A stretch of DNA of 64,000 bases from Paraburkholderia sp. ZP32-5 (GTDB taxonomy: Bacteria; Pseudomonadota; Gammaproteobacteria; Burkholderiales; Burkholderiaceae): assembly GCF_021390495.1 (NCBI RefSeq), contig NZ_JAJEJP010000001.1, forward strand, positions 124,001 to 188,000, read 5' to 3'. Positions 15,510 to 25,980 of this stretch are shown here, one piece after another (the stretch's first letter is position 1; each line of letters begins with the position of its first letter). Under the pieces are notes generated by a model. It ran no database searches. It saw nothing but the letters and a program-made list of their open reading frames with translations, and was not told where the DNA came from. A program made the position numbers and the translations under genes.

Positions 15510-16523
15510 TCAGCGCCGCCGGCCGCCTTGCAACGCTTCCGGATTCGCGACACTCGCGGTATCGCCCGCGTCGAACGCCAGAATGTTCTTGAACGCCGCG
15601 CTGAAATACAGCTCGTAGCTCTCGCGCTCCACATAGCCGATGTGCGGCGTGCAGATCACGTTTTCCATGCGCAGCAGGCTGTAGCCCTGCAGGATCGGCT
15701 CGCTTTCGTAGACGTCGATCGCAACCATCCCCGGACGGTTGTGCGACAGCGCATTCACCAGCGCGTTTTCTTCGAGCAACTCGGCGCGGCTCGTATTCAC
15801 GAGCAACGCGGTCGGCTTCATGCGCATCAGGTCTTCCTGCTTGACGATACCGTGCGTGTCGTCATGCAGACGCAGATGCAGCGACAGCACGTCGCTGTTT
15901 TCGAACAGATCCTCACGGCTTTCGGCGACACCGTAACCGTCGGCGCGCGCGGCTTCACGCGAATGCTCGCGGCCCCAGATCAGCACCTTCATGCCGAACG
16001 CCTTGCCGTAGCCCGCCAGCAGACGGCCGATCTTGCCGTAACCCCAAATGCCGAGCGTCTGCCCGTGCAGCACCTGACCCAAACCGAAGTTCGGCGGTAG
16101 CGCGGACGTCTTCAATCCGGACTGCTGCCAGGCACCTTGCTTAAGGTTTGCTACGTATTGCGGAATGCGGCGTTGAGCGGCCATGATGAGTGCCCACGTC
16201 AGCTCGGCCGGCGCGACCGGCGAGCCGCTGCCTTCGAGCACGGCGATCCCGCGCTCGGTACAGGCCGCGAGATCGATGTGGCTTGCCACTTTGCCCGTCT
16301 GGCTGATCATGCGCAAACGCGGCAGCTTGTCGAGCAGTTGCGAGTTGATGCGGGTACGTTCGCGAATCAGGACCAGTGCATCGACCTCGGCGAGACGGCT
16401 TGCGAGTTGACCGAGACCGCGCACAGTGTTGTTGAAAACTTTCACCTCATGGTCGGCCAGCATTTGAAAGCAGTCGAGCTTGCGGACGGCGTCCTGGTAA
16501 TCGTCGAGGATGGCAATCTTCAT
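15510..16523 (-). CDS. D-2-hydroxyacid dehydrogenase family protein
   Basis: An NAD-dependent dehydrogenase of 337 residues from ATG 16523. It shows the Rossmann motif GIWGYGKIGRLLAGYG, the catalytic Arg in NTSRAELLEE, the Glu in DVYESEP and the His in TPHIGYVERES. Such enzymes reduce 2-oxoacids or oxidise D-2-hydroxyacids; serA, formate dehydrogenase-like and glyoxylate reductase types share this fold, and the substrate here is not clear. I rejected the in-frame GTG at 16544 because AGAGG abuts it directly. The gene is divergent from pckG. Confidence 0.87.
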   Translation of the reverse strand: MKIAILDDYQDAVRKLDCFQMLADHEVKVFNNTVRGLGQLASRLAEVDALVLIRERTRINSQLLDKLPRLRMISQTGKVASHIDLAACTERGIAVLEGSGSPVAPAELTWALIMAAQRRIPQYVANLKQGAWQQSGLKTSALPPNFGLGQVLHGQTLGIWGYGKIGRLLAGYGKAFGMKVLIWGREHSREAARADGYGVAESREDLFENSDVLSLHLRLHDDTHGIVKQEDLMRMKPTALLVNTSRAELLEENALVNALSHNRPGMVAIDVYESEPILQGYSLLRMENVICTPHIGYVERESYELYFSAAFKNILAFDAGDTASVANPEALQGGRRR

Positions 16524-16922
16524 GGTATGTTTTTTGCGACGCACCTCTATGGTGCGAACGGAATGTTATGCTGACTGTCCCAGCATGTTACTTAGCTCAC
16601 ACGCTGGTCTGGCTGGATGCCCTATCGTTGTAGCTGTCGCGAAAAAGAACGGCAGCACTGCGTGAAGGCGAATTGAGAACGTTTTTAGCAGTTTGTTGCG
16701 TGTTGAGGCAAGCCGCTTTACACAAGGTTGCAGAAGCTTCGTGGATAGCGCGCCTCCGCCTGGCAAGCTGCGTGGCCCAGGACGATCTGCGCAATTGTGC
16801 GCCGGGCAGTGAAATCGATACAAATCGACATGCCGGCGTGCTGAATTGAAAAATGCCTCTCGCATGCAGCGTCCCTCGGGCTTGTACCGTTTTTCCATTG
16901 CTTTCAAAACGGAGACAGGTCG
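16524..16922. other. Divergent intergenic region (dehydrogenase / pckG)
   Basis: About 400 bp containing the upstream regions of two divergent genes. I see no further gene and no clear promoter pair. GGAGACAGGTCG just before the pckG ATG supplies its ribosome binding site. Confidence 0.5.
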
Positions 16923-18779
16923 ATGAATCATCCCTCGTTCGAAGGGCAGCCCACTATCGAGGCGCCCACATGGATCAAACATCGCAAGCTGATCGACTGG
17001 GTGCAGCGCATCGCGGCGCTAACCAAGCCGGCCAGAATTGTCTGGTGCGACGGCTCGCAGGAAGAATACGACCGCCTGTGCGCGCAGATGGTCGAAGCAG
17101 GTACCCTCAAGAAGCTCAACCCCGCCAAGCGCCCTAATTCCTACCTTGCATGCTCCGATCCGTCCGACGTCGCTCGCGTCGAAGATCGGACGTTCATCTG
17201 CTCGCAGCACGCCGAAGACGCTGGCCCCACCAATAACTGGACCGATCCCGCCGAAATGCGCTCGACGCTCGGTGGTCTGTTCGACGGCGCGATGCGCGGC
17301 CGCACGATGTACGTGGTGCCGTTTTCGATGGGCCCGCTCGGTTCGCCGATCGCGCACATCGGCGTCGAGCTGAGCGATAGCCCGTACGTCGCGACCAACA
17401 TGCGCATCATGACGCGCATGGGCCGCGAGGTTTACGACGTGCTCGGCGAAGACGGCGAGTTCGTGCCGTGCGTGCATTCGGTCGGCGCGCCGCTCGCCGC
17501 TGGCGAGAAGGACGTGCCGTGGCCGTGCAACAAGACCAAGTACATCGTGCACTTCCCCGAAGCGCGCGAGATCTGGAGTTTCGGCTCGGGCTACGGCGGC
17601 AACGCGCTGCTCGGCAAGAAGTGTTTCGCGTTGCGCATCGCATCGACGATGGGCCGCGACGAAGGCTGGCTCGCCGAACACATGCTGGTGCTCGGCGTGA
17701 CCTCGCCGGAAGGACGCAAGCATCACGTCGCGGCGGCGTTCCCGTCGGCCTGCGGCAAGACCAACTTCGCGATGCTGATTCCGCCGGCCGGCATGAACGG
17801 CTGGAAAATTTCGACGATCGGCGACGACATTGCATGGATCAAGCCGGGCAAGGACGGCCGCCTGTACGCGATCAACCCGGAAGCCGGCTACTTCGGCGTT
17901 GCACCGGGCACCAGCGAAAAAACCAATCCGAACGCGCTCGCTACGCTGAAGGAAAACGTGATCTTCACGAACGTCGCGCTGACCGATGACAACGACGTCT
18001 GGTGGGAAGGCATGACCGACGAGCCGCCCGCGCACCTGATCGACTGGCAGGGTCAGGATTGGACCCCGGCCATCGCGAAGGAAACCGGCCGCAAGGCGGC
18101 GCACCCGAACGCACGCTTCACCGCGCCTGCTTCGCAGTGCCCGTCGATCGATGCCGACTGGGAGAACCCGGCAGGTGTCGCGATCGATGCATTCATCTTC
18201 GGCGGCCGCCGCTCGACCACCGTGCCGCTCGTCACCGAAGCGCGCGACTGGGTCGAAGGCGTCTACATGGCGGCGACGATGGGCTCCGAGACCACCGCCG
18301 CGGCGGCCGGTCAGCAAGGCGTGGTGCGCCGCGACCCGTTCGCGATGCTGCCGTTCTGCGGCTACAACATGAGCGACTACTTCGGCCACTGGCTGAAGAC
18401 CGGCGAGCGTCTGCAACAGCTCAACGCAAAGCTGCCGAAGATCTTCTGCGTGAACTGGTTCCGCAAGGGTCCCGACGGCAAATTCGTCTGGCCGGGCTTC
18501 GGCGAGAACATGCGGGTGCTGAGCTGGATGGTCGGCCGCATCGAGGGCAGCGCGCGCGGCGAGGAGCATGCGTTCGGGATTTCGCCGCACTATGAGGACA
18601 TTGACTGGAACGGCCTGAACTTCAGCCGCGAACAGTTCGAGCAGGTGATTTCCGTCGACGATGCCGCATGGCGCGACGAACTCGCGTTGCATGCGCAACT
18701 GTTTGACACGCTGCAGCACGGGCTGCCGCCGGCACTGGCCGAAGCCAAACGCGCGCTGGAGGAGAAACTCGCCGCCTGA
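16923..18779 (+). CDS. pckG: Phosphoenolpyruvate carboxykinase (GTP)
   Basis: A 618-residue GTP-dependent PEP carboxykinase, which converts oxaloacetate to PEP in gluconeogenesis. The P-loop (kinase-1a) is [13 protein letters not shown] with the reactive Cys277. Downstream come [33 protein letters not shown] and [12 protein letters not shown], all characteristic of the GTP class and absent in this form from the ATP class. Length matches the family (about 600-620). It stands alone, with an intrinsic terminator 27 nt downstream, so it is probably monocistronic. Confidence 0.97.
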   Translation: MNHPSFEGQPTIEAPTWIKHRKLIDWVQRIAALTKPARIVWCDGSQEEYDRLCAQMVEAGTLKKLNPAKRPNSYLACSDPSDVARVEDRTFICSQHAEDAGPTNNWTDPAEMRSTLGGLFDGAMRGRTMYVVPFSMGPLGSPIAHIGVELSDSPYVATNMRIMTRMGREVYDVLGEDGEFVPCVHSVGAPLAAGEKDVPWPCNKTKYIVHFPEAREIWSFGSGYGGNALLGKKCFALRIASTMGRDEGWLAEHMLVLGVTSPEGRKHHVAAAFPSACGKTNFAMLIPPAGMNGWKISTIGDDIAWIKPGKDGRLYAINPEAGYFGVAPGTSEKTNPNALATLKENVIFTNVALTDDNDVWWEGMTDEPPAHLIDWQGQDWTPAIAKETGRKAAHPNARFTAPASQCPSIDADWENPAGVAIDAFIFGGRRSTTVPLVTEARDWVEGVYMAATMGSETTAAAAGQQGVVRRDPFAMLPFCGYNMSDYFGHWLKTGERLQQLNAKLPKIFCVNWFRKGPDGKFVWPGFGENMRVLSWMVGRIEGSARGEEHAFGISPHYEDIDWNGLNFSREQFEQVISVDDAAWRDELALHAQLFDTLQHGLPPALAEAKRALEEKLAA

Positions 18780-18806
18780 TCGGGTGAGTGCTTACTGCGT
18801 ACCGAA

Positions 18807-18832
18807 AGCCGCCTCCGGGCGGCTTTTCTTTT
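18807..18832 (+). terminator. Intrinsic terminator after pckG
   Basis: GCCGCC (18808-18813) and GGCGGC (18818-18823) form a stem with loop TCCG, followed by TTTTCTTTT. Confidence 0.88.
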
Positions 18833-19122
18833 ATCGCGAGCGCCTTGTTCTGGGTTTTCGGGGGCCGGGAAACGCGGGGATGACCCTTGCGTCTATTCAA
18901 ACAAAAAACGCAATGCAAGCTGCGGCGCAGCAGATTGTTCTATTTTGGGGAATAAAAGCTGCTCGTGCCCCGCTTCTGTCGATACAGTCGCACCAAAATT
19001 GACAATATTTCGTCTTTCGAGGGCAACTTCTGCACGATTTTGCGAGTCGTAGGAGAATTCCAAGTTCGCTTCACTGGTTTTCACTAATTGTCAGGAAGCA
19101 GTAACACGGCAGGAGTTGTCCT
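18833..19122. other. Intergenic region before the LysR gene
   Basis: About 290 bp between the pckG terminator and the LysR start. It is less GC-rich than the genes around it, as expected of a control region. No gene or confident promoter was recognised. Confidence 0.4.
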
Positions 19123-20223
19123 ATGGATCATTTGCAGTCGATGCGAGTTTTCGTCAAAGTGGCGGATCTCGGCAGTTTCGCCCGCGCCGCAAGCGCGATG
19201 GATATTTCCAACGCAGTTGCCACCCGACACGTTGCCGACCTCGAAGGGCGTCTTGGTACGCGGCTGCTCAATCGCACAACCCGCAGTCTGTCGCTGACCG
19301 AATCCGGTCAGGTCTATCTCGAGCGCGCACGTCAGATCCTCGACGAACTGGAAGACGTCGAACAGATGGTGGTCGCGCGCAATCACGAACCCGTTGGCAC
19401 GCTGCGCATCGTCGCGCCAGTGGTGTTCGGGCTACATAATCTCGCGCCGGTGTTGCAGACCTACGCCGAGCGCTATCCCAAAGTCATTCCGGACGTCACG
19501 CTGGTCGATCGACAGGTCGATCTCGTCGAAGAAGGTTTCGACGTCGGTGTCGTGATCGCGCGGCAGATGCGCAGCGCGAGCATCGTTACGCGTCGGCTGA
19601 CTACGGGTTGCATGACCGTGTGTGCGACGCCGGCTTATCTGGAAAAGCACGGCATGCCGACGCGTCCTGAGCATCTGCTCGAACATCCGTGCCTGAGCTT
19701 GCCGTCCGAATACTGGGGCGACGAGCGTGTGTTCACGGGGCCGGAAGGCGAAGTGCGGGTGCGTCCGTCGAACGTGATCGTTGCGAATAACACGGAAATG
19801 CTGCGGCAGTTCGCGCTGCTCGGCATGGGCATCGCGATTCTGCCGAGCTATCTGATCGGGCGCGACATGACGCGCGGCCGGCTCGTGCGTCTGCTCGGCG
19901 ACTACCGTCTGCCGCAGGTGGAGATCAACATTGCGTACCCGAGCCGCCGTCACTTGCCGGCCAAGGTTCGCACGTTCATCGATCATCTGGTCGAGCACTT
20001 CAGCCAGACGCCGAACAGTCTGCTCGGCGAGCAGTGGATCAAGGACGGCTTCGAGCGGCCGGCCACTTCCGCGGCATTCGACTCCACCGAGCCTCGCGCG
20101 CCGGAAGCGTTCGACGGTGCCGAGCCGCTGTCGCGCCTGCTCGATAGCGAGTTGTCACCCGTGCCGAAGACACTCACGAAGACCACGAATCGCACGCGGA
20201 CGACAGTGTTGTCGCCGCTGTGA
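19123..20223 (+). CDS. LysR-family transcriptional regulator
   Basis: A 366-residue regulator. The N-terminal winged HTH spans about residues 1-60 (MDHLQSMRVFVKVADLGSFA ... SNAVATRHVADLEGRLGTRLLNRTTRSLSLTESG), followed by a periplasmic-binding-protein-like effector domain to about residue 300. The remaining 65 or so residues are a Pro/Ser/Thr-rich tail, unusual because typical LysR proteins end near 300. It is not next to an obvious divergent target gene, so its regulon cannot be guessed. An intrinsic terminator follows. Confidence 0.92.
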   Translation: MDHLQSMRVFVKVADLGSFARAASAMDISNAVATRHVADLEGRLGTRLLNRTTRSLSLTESGQVYLERARQILDELEDVEQMVVARNHEPVGTLRIVAPVVFGLHNLAPVLQTYAERYPKVIPDVTLVDRQVDLVEEGFDVGVVIARQMRSASIVTRRLTTGCMTVCATPAYLEKHGMPTRPEHLLEHPCLSLPSEYWGDERVFTGPEGEVRVRPSNVIVANNTEMLRQFALLGMGIAILPSYLIGRDMTRGRLVRLLGDYRLPQVEINIAYPSRRHLPAKVRTFIDHLVEHFSQTPNSLLGEQWIKDGFERPATSAAFDSTEPRAPEAFDGAEPLSRLLDSELSPVPKTLTKTTNRTRTTVLSPL

Positions 20224-20268
20224 GTCGCTAACGCTGAAGCCCGCGGTAATGCGAGTGCGGGCGGAAGT

Positions 20269-20306
20269 TAAAAAGGCGCAGCCACCTCAGGTGACTGCGC
20301 CTTTTT
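20269..20306. terminator. Bidirectional intrinsic terminator between LysR gene and topB
   Basis: AAAAAGGCGCAG and CTGCGCCTTTTT form a stem around a 13-nt loop. The A-run on one side and T-run on the other allow termination from both directions, as expected for convergent genes. Confidence 0.85.
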
Positions 20307-20443
20307 CATGGGCGGATACGGTTCAAGCGAAGGTGGAAAGTGAACCACCTTCCGGCACTGGCGACTCAAACGCCGATTAAAGCGCCGACACAAGCGCTTC
20401 AATCGGCCAGCCGCGCGAGCGCGAAAGCGAAAGCCCGTCCGTC

Positions 20444-23113
20444 TTACGAGCCGGTTTTACGCGCCGCGGTTTTCTTCGCTGGTGCCTTTTTAGCCGCGGC
20501 GGTCTTCGCAGCGGGCGCCTTCTTCGCCGCCACTTTCTTTGCCGCCGGTTCGGCCTTCACGGCCACCGCGGTATCGCCTTCGTCCGCTTCCGGCATCGCC
20601 TTCGCCGCTGAACGAGCCGCCGACGTCTTGGCCGCGGCGGTTTTCCCCGCTGCCGGCTCCTTCTTCTCGAATTCGAAGCCGATCTTGCCGTCGTTCTGCT
20701 TGACGAGGAACGCCTTGAAGTTACGGCCGGTACGCGACGACTTGAAGTTCGTCAGCAGATCGGTACGGCCTTCCTCCAGCAGCTTGGCCATCTGCTCGCG
20801 CGCGATTTCCTGCTGCAGGATCACCTTGCCGGAGCGGAAGTCGCACGTCTTCGGGCTCGCGACCGAGTTCTCGCAGACGTAGCTCATGCCATGCTCGAAC
20901 ACGCGGCCCTGGCACTTCGGGCACGCGCCGACCGGTTGCTGATCGGAGAAGTCGGGCGGTTCGCCGTCTTCGCCGGCCGCATCCTGACCGAAGTCGAACT
21001 CGAGCTTGTAGTTCTTGATCTCGTCGTCGAACGACAGCTTCAGAATCGCCGAGAACGGCCGGCCCATCTTGCTGCGGAAACCCGACAGCGGACCAATCGT
21101 CTTGTTCTGCAGCAGTTCTTCGACTTCGGGGATTTCGAACTGGCGCCCACCCGGGATCTTCGAGATCGAAAACTCGCACTTCGAGCATGCGAAGCGCCGG
21201 TAGTTTTCCTTCACCTGACCGCCGCAATTCGGGCAAGGCGTTGCCAACGTCGCGTAATCGCCGGGGATCGTGTCTGAATCGTATTCCTTCGCGCGCTTCA
21301 CGATGGTCTGCGTCATGCGAGCGATTTCCTGCATGAACGCGTCGCGCGGCAGGCTGCCGCGTTCCATTTGCGACAGCTTGTATTCCCACTCGCCGGTCAA
21401 TTCCGGCGCGGTCAGTTCCTTCACGCCGAGACCGCGCAGCAGCGTCATCAGCTGGAAGGCCTTGGCTGTCGGAAACAGATCGCGGCCTTCGCGGATCAGA
21501 TATTTTTCCGTCAGCAAGCCTTCGATGATCGCTGCGCGCGTCGCCGGCGTACCCAAGCCCTTGGCCGCCATTGCTTCACGCAACTCGTCGTCTTCGACGA
21601 GCTTGCCCGCGCCTTCCATCGCCGACAGCAGCGTCGCTTCGTTGTAGCGTGCGGGCGGCTTCGTCACCAGTTGCTGCGCGGCGATCTTGTCGGTCTTGAC
21701 CTTCTCGTCCTTCTGCACCGGCACGAGATTCGCGTCGTCGCCGCTGGTTTCGCGGCCGTAGATCTGCAGCCAGCCCGGCTCGACCAGCACCTTGCCTTCG
21801 GTCTTGAAGTGATGGCCGACCACTTCGGTGATACGCGTCGTCACGCGGAATTCGGCAGCCGGGAAGAACACCGCGAGGAAGCGCTTGACGACGAGGTCGT
21901 ACAGCTTCTGCTCCGGCTCGGACAGATTCTTCGGCGCCTGCAGCGTCGGGATGATTGCGAAGTGGTCGCTGATCTTCGAGTTGTCGAAGATGCGCTTGTT
22001 CGGCTTCACCCAGCCCTTGTCGAGCACCTGCTTCGCGAACGGCAGGTAGTTGTTGCTCTCCTTGAGCATGCCGAGCGTCTGCTTGACCGTATCCAGATAA
22101 TCTTCCGGCAGCGCGCGCGCATCGGTTCGCGGATAGGTCAGCACCTTGTGCTTTTCGTACAGCGCTTGCGCGAGACCCAGCGTGTTTTTCGCCGAGAAGC
22201 CGAAGCGGCCGTTGGCTTCGCGCTGCAAGCTGGTCAGATCGAACAGGGCCGGCGACAGCTGAGTAGACGGTTTCGACTCTTCGGTCACCGTGCCGAGCTG
22301 GCCGCGACAAGCCGCGACGATCGTCTCGGCCGCAGGGAGCGCCCACAGGCGCGAATCGCGCTTTTCCGGGTCGAACTCGTCACGTTTGAATTTCGGGTCG
22401 AACCAGCGGCCTTCGTAGAAGCCGCCCGCGCAGACGAACTCCGCCTTCACTTCCCAGTAATCGCGCGGCACGAAGCGGCGAATCTTTTCTTCGCGTTCGA
22501 CGACGATCGACAGCGTCGGCGTCTGCACGCGCCCGACCGTGGTCAGGAAGAAGCCGCCGCCCTTGCTGTTGAACGCGGTCATCGCGCGCGTGCCGTTGAT
22601 GCCGACGAGCCAGTCCGCCTCAGAGCGGCAGCGCGCTGCATCGGCGAGCGGCTGCATCTCTTCGTCGCTGCGCAGACGCGCAAAGCCATCGCGGATCGAG
22701 CCGGCCGTCATCGATTGCAGCCACAGCCGTTGCACTGGCTGTTTGGCTTTCGCGTGTTGCGCGATCAGGCGGAAAATCAGCTCGCCTTCGCGCCCCGCGT
22801 CGCATGCGTTGATCAGACGGTCGATGTCTTTGCGTTTGATCAGCTTGGTCAGCACCTTCAGGCGCGACTCGCTCTTGGCGATCGGATTCAGATCGAAATG
22901 CGGCGGAATGACGGGCAGATTGGCGAAGCTCCACTTGCCGCGCTTGACTTCGTAGTCGTCGGGCGCGGCGATTTCCAGCAGATGGCCCACTGCCGAGGAA
23001 AGGACGTAGTCGTCGCTTTCGTAGTATTCGTCATGCTTGGTAAAGCCGCCTAAAGCGCGCGCGATGTCGTTCGCGACGGAAGGCTTTTCGGCGATGATCA
23101 GTGCTTTGGACAT
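20444..23113 (-). CDS. topB: DNA topoisomerase III
   Basis: A type IA topoisomerase of 889 residues from the ATG at 23113 (MSKALIIAEKPS). The Toprim domain is at the start (Glu9 in IIAEKPS, then CDAGREGELIF), and the active-site Tyr327 sits in TYPRTD. Two Cys clusters follow (CPNCGG ... CSKCEF; CPKCQG ... CENS ... CDF), zinc-ribbon-like. The last 65 residues are a Lys/Ala-rich repeat tail (KKAPA, AAAKK), common in Burkholderiaceae and probably DNA-binding. It decatenates and relaxes negatively supercoiled DNA with one-strand passage. Longer upstream frames exist but start without the conserved N-terminus. Confidence 0.95.
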   Translation of the reverse strand: MSKALIIAEKPSVANDIARALGGFTKHDEYYESDDYVLSSAVGHLLEIAAPDDYEVKRGKWSFANLPVIPPHFDLNPIAKSESRLKVLTKLIKRKDIDRLINACDAGREGELIFRLIAQHAKAKQPVQRLWLQSMTAGSIRDGFARLRSDEEMQPLADAARCRSEADWLVGINGTRAMTAFNSKGGGFFLTTVGRVQTPTLSIVVEREEKIRRFVPRDYWEVKAEFVCAGGFYEGRWFDPKFKRDEFDPEKRDSRLWALPAAETIVAACRGQLGTVTEESKPSTQLSPALFDLTSLQREANGRFGFSAKNTLGLAQALYEKHKVLTYPRTDARALPEDYLDTVKQTLGMLKESNNYLPFAKQVLDKGWVKPNKRIFDNSKISDHFAIIPTLQAPKNLSEPEQKLYDLVVKRFLAVFFPAAEFRVTTRITEVVGHHFKTEGKVLVEPGWLQIYGRETSGDDANLVPVQKDEKVKTDKIAAQQLVTKPPARYNEATLLSAMEGAGKLVEDDELREAMAAKGLGTPATRAAIIEGLLTEKYLIREGRDLFPTAKAFQLMTLLRGLGVKELTAPELTGEWEYKLSQMERGSLPRDAFMQEIARMTQTIVKRAKEYDSDTIPGDYATLATPCPNCGGQVKENYRRFACSKCEFSISKIPGGRQFEIPEVEELLQNKTIGPLSGFRSKMGRPFSAILKLSFDDEIKNYKLEFDFGQDAAGEDGEPPDFSDQQPVGACPKCQGRVFEHGMSYVCENSVASPKTCDFRSGKVILQQEIAREQMAKLLEEGRTDLLTNFKSSRTGRNFKAFLVKQNDGKIGFEFEKKEPAAGKTAAAKTSAARSAAKAMPEADEGDTAVAVKAEPAAKKVAAKKAPAAKTAAAKKAPAKKTAARKTGS

Positions 23114-23413
23114 GACTCGATGTGAGGTTGGTAGATCCGGGTTAGTGGCCTGGAGCGCGTCGGAGTACCGCGCGATGCTCGTTTGAGACCTTTTTCGACC
23201 CATTAACGACCGCTTTATAGCACATGGCGCGAACCGGGCGGGTCGAGTGCCATGAAAGCGCGCCATCATAATTGCGCGCCTCGCCGTTGATCAAGCTGAG
23301 GCAAACGCGGCGTGTCAAATGCGCGACTGGCTGCTATGCCGCCCACTCGGCGCAGTGCTGCAAGGCGCACGCCAGCAGTACCGCGACGCTTGCCAGGCGA
23401 GGCAACACGCCCG
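23114..23413. other. Intergenic region between topB and the thioredoxin-like gene
   Basis: About 300 bp upstream of topB. The minus strand runs from the thioredoxin-like gene into topB across it, so any topB promoter lies here. I recognise no gene or clear site. Confidence 0.4.
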
Positions 23414-23791
23414 TCACGCGACCGCCAGCGCGGGCCGCAGCTTGGGCGCGCCAGTCACGCCAGGCAGTGCCGTACGCTCCGACAACATTCGCTCCACGAT
23501 CGATACCTGTGGCAAAACCGTACCGAAGAAACGTGTCGTAACCGAGTCCTCGATCAGGATGGTCGGGAAATTCTCGACGTCCAGATCGTCGAAGCGATCC
23601 GCATGGGTTTCGATGTCGATCCACGCGAAACAGACTTCCGGATGCCGCTCTGCAAGCTGATTGAAAGCGTCCCGGTATTCACGACAGGTGCCGCACCACT
23701 CCGCGCAGAGGCAGGCAACGAACAGCGTATCGGGTTCGTTGACGCGCTCGGCGATCCGGTCCTGGTCGGTGTCGAGGTTCAGCGCGGGCAT
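23414..23791 (-). CDS. Thioredoxin-fold protein
   Basis: A 125-residue thioredoxin-like protein. The active-site motif is WCGTC (AEWCGTCREY), a CxxC with Gly-Thr in place of the Gly-Pro of thioredoxin, followed by FAWIDIETHAD and the cis-Pro segment VENFPTILI. Without a signal peptide it is cytoplasmic. It should catalyse thiol-disulfide exchange, probably as a reductant for an unknown partner. It lies about 100 bp downstream of dprA in the same direction and may be co-transcribed. Confidence 0.87.
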   Translation of the reverse strand: MPALNLDTDQDRIAERVNEPDTLFVACLCAEWCGTCREYRDAFNQLAERHPEVCFAWIDIETHADRFDDLDVENFPTILIEDSVTTRFFGTVLPQVSIVERMLSERTALPGVTGAPKLRPALAVA

Positions 23792-23890
23792 GGGTAATTT
23801 CCTTGTGTCTTGATCAGGTGCTTTGGCGCGAATGTAGCATGGCGGCTCGCGAAGGGCAGCGCACGCCGGTTGACGCAGGTCAGCCGCGAC

Positions 23891-25198
23891 TTAGCTCCGA
23901 TGGGCCCGCATGAACCGGCCGCCCGGCAGCAACGTGACTTCGCCGGCGAGTTCGAGTTGCAGCAACGTGGCGTGTAACGCGGCGTCTTCCATCTCGGTAC
24001 GGGCGGCAAGAATTTCAAGCGAGGTCGGTGCATGGCCGAGCGCGGCGAGCAGGCGCTGGGCATCGGGGTCGAGCGGTGGCTTCGGGGGCAGGTTGCGGGT
24101 GCGAGGCGGTTCTTCAAAGGCCGCGGTGCCAGTTGCGGCGGGGCGTGACGTTGTTATTGCGGACTCCGCCGATGCCTCGCGTGTTCGAATTGATGTGAGT
24201 GTGCGCTCACCTATGCGCCCGGCCTCTGACGAAGCTTGCGAGCCCGCGTCCGTCAGCGGACCGGTCGGCCTCGCTATTCGTGCGGCGTGCGCCACTGCAT
24301 GGCCAGCGAAACCGAGATCCTCCAGCACTTCCTCAGGCGTTTCCACCAACCGCGCGCCCTGCTTGATCATCCGATGACAGCCGCGCGACAGCGGAGCGTG
24401 AATCGAGCCAGGCAACGCGAACACATCGCGCCCCATCTCGTTGGCGAGCCGCGCGGTGATCAGCGAGCCCGAGCGCATCGCCGCCTCGATGATCACGACG
24501 CCGCTGACCAGCCCAGCGATCAGGCGATTGCGTTGCGGAAAGTTGGCGGCGCGCCCCGGCGTGCCGAGCGGCCACTCCGAAAGAATTGCGCCCTGCGCAG
24601 CAATCTGCCGCGCAAGCGCATGATGCGCGGACGGATAGACGAGGTCCGCGCCGGTACCGATCACCGCGACCGTCCCGCCGATGCCTTCGAGCCCACCCCG
24701 ATGCGCGGCGCCATCGATACCGAGCGCGAGCCCGGACACGATGGTTACGCCCGCCGTCGACAATTCCCGCGCGAACCGTTGCGCGTCCTCGAGGCCTTGC
24801 GGTGTCGCGCTACGGCTGCCGACCAGCGCGACTGCTCTCGTGTGCAGCAGATCGAGCCGGCCCTTTATATATAGCAGCGGCGGCGGATCGGGCATGGTCA
24901 GCAGCGCGGGCGGATACGCGGGGTCGTCGAGCGTGACGATCTGGTTGCCGGGTGACTCGCACCACGCGAGCACCGCGTCGAGTTGACCTTCGAACGCCGG
25001 ACCCGGCGGCGCTAGCGCCGCGCGCGCCGCAGCCTCGCCCGCGATCTCAGCGAGCGCCTCGAGCGACTGTGCGAAGATCGCTTCTGGCAGCCCGAATGCG
25101 CTCAACATCAGGCGCAACGCCGCGGGTTTCAGCCCTGGCGCCAGCGATAGACGCAGCCAGGCGGCCACTTCGGTTCGGCTTGCGGGCAACGTATGCAT
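23891..25198 (-). CDS. dprA: DNA-processing protein DprA (Smf)
   Basis: A 435-residue DprA protein, which loads RecA onto incoming single-stranded DNA in transformation. The Rossmann-fold core is clear: ALVGSRSATPQG, IVSGLALGIDGAAHRG, VIGTGADLVYP, FPQRNRLIAGL and VIIEAAMRSGSLITARLANEMGRDVFALPG. A Ser/Thr/Ala-rich linker of about 80 residues precedes a C-terminal winged-helix DprA domain (LLAALGHAPTSLEILAART). It is divergent from def, the usual neighbour arrangement in this group. Confidence 0.95.
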   Translation of the reverse strand: MHTLPASRTEVAAWLRLSLAPGLKPAALRLMLSAFGLPEAIFAQSLEALAEIAGEAAARAALAPPGPAFEGQLDAVLAWCESPGNQIVTLDDPAYPPALLTMPDPPPLLYIKGRLDLLHTRAVALVGSRSATPQGLEDAQRFARELSTAGVTIVSGLALGIDGAAHRGGLEGIGGTVAVIGTGADLVYPSAHHALARQIAAQGAILSEWPLGTPGRAANFPQRNRLIAGLVSGVVIIEAAMRSGSLITARLANEMGRDVFALPGSIHAPLSRGCHRMIKQGARLVETPEEVLEDLGFAGHAVAHAARIARPTGPLTDAGSQASSEAGRIGERTLTSIRTREASAESAITTSRPAATGTAAFEEPPRTRNLPPKPPLDPDAQRLLAALGHAPTSLEILAARTEMEDAALHATLLQLELAGEVTLLPGGRFMRAHRS

Positions 25199-25439
25199 GC
25201 GGGGCGGTCCTCCTGCAGGGCCTGCGGGTGGGCAGGCGCCATGCTAAAATTTTCATCATCCGAAATAACGATAACGCCGCGCCCACTCGCGCGGACTCGT
25301 CGTTGGGCGCTGAGGGCGCGTTGAATCGAACCGGTTCGACGCCATCTATCCTCGGCGTATTACGACGGGCTCACAACCTGGCCGAACGGCCAACGCGAGT
25401 CTCCCAGCGGTTAGCGGCGTCTGAATTCACACTGAAATC

Positions 25440-25943
25440 ATGGCTTTACTGAATATCCTCAATTACCCCGACAAACGTCTGCACAAGGTTGCGAAGCCGG
25501 TTGCGGAGGTCAACGACCGCATTCGCCGTCTCGTCGCGGACATGGCCGAAACGATGTATGCAGCGCCCGGCGTCGGTCTCGCCGCCACCCAGGTGGACGT
25601 GCATGAGCGCGTGATCGTGATCGACGTATCGGAAACGCACGACGAACTGCTCGCCTTCATCAACCCGGAAATCGTCTGGTCGAGCGATGAGAGAAAGCTG
25701 TCGGAAGAGGGTTGTCTGTCGGTGCCGGGCATCTACGACAACGTCGAGCGCGCCGAGAAAGTGCGCGTTCGCGCGTTGAACGAAAAGGGCGAAACCTTCG
25801 AACTCGATTGCGAAGGGCTGCTCGCGGTGTGCATCCAGCACGAGATGGATCACCTGATGGGCCGCGTGTTCGTCGAATATCTGTCGCCGCTGAAGCAGAC
25901 GCGCATCAAGGGCAAGATGAAGAAGCTCGCCCACGCGATGTAA
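25440..25943 (+). CDS. def: Peptide deformylase
   Basis: A 167-residue metallo-enzyme that removes the formyl group from nascent N-termini. All three family motifs are present: [15 protein letters not shown] (metal ligand Cys) and QHEMDHLMG (His ligands and catalytic Glu). It lies 37 bp upstream of fmt, forming the usual def-fmt operon, so formylation and deformylation are encoded together. The start ATG is at 25440, and dprA lies divergent 241 bp upstream. Confidence 0.98.
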   Translation: MALLNILNYPDKRLHKVAKPVAEVNDRIRRLVADMAETMYAAPGVGLAATQVDVHERVIVIDVSETHDELLAFINPEIVWSSDERKLSEEGCLSVPGIYDNVERAEKVRVRALNEKGETFELDCEGLLAVCIQHEMDHLMGRVFVEYLSPLKQTRIKGKMKKLAHAM

Positions 25944-25980
25944 CGCGCGCTCACCCCGCATATCTCGCACACCGCCCTTC

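Noticed and set aside
17019..18719. 566-codon open frame on the minus strand
   Set aside because: It is antisense to pckG, a clear family member, and has an Arg/His-rich composition typical of a GC-rich shadow frame.
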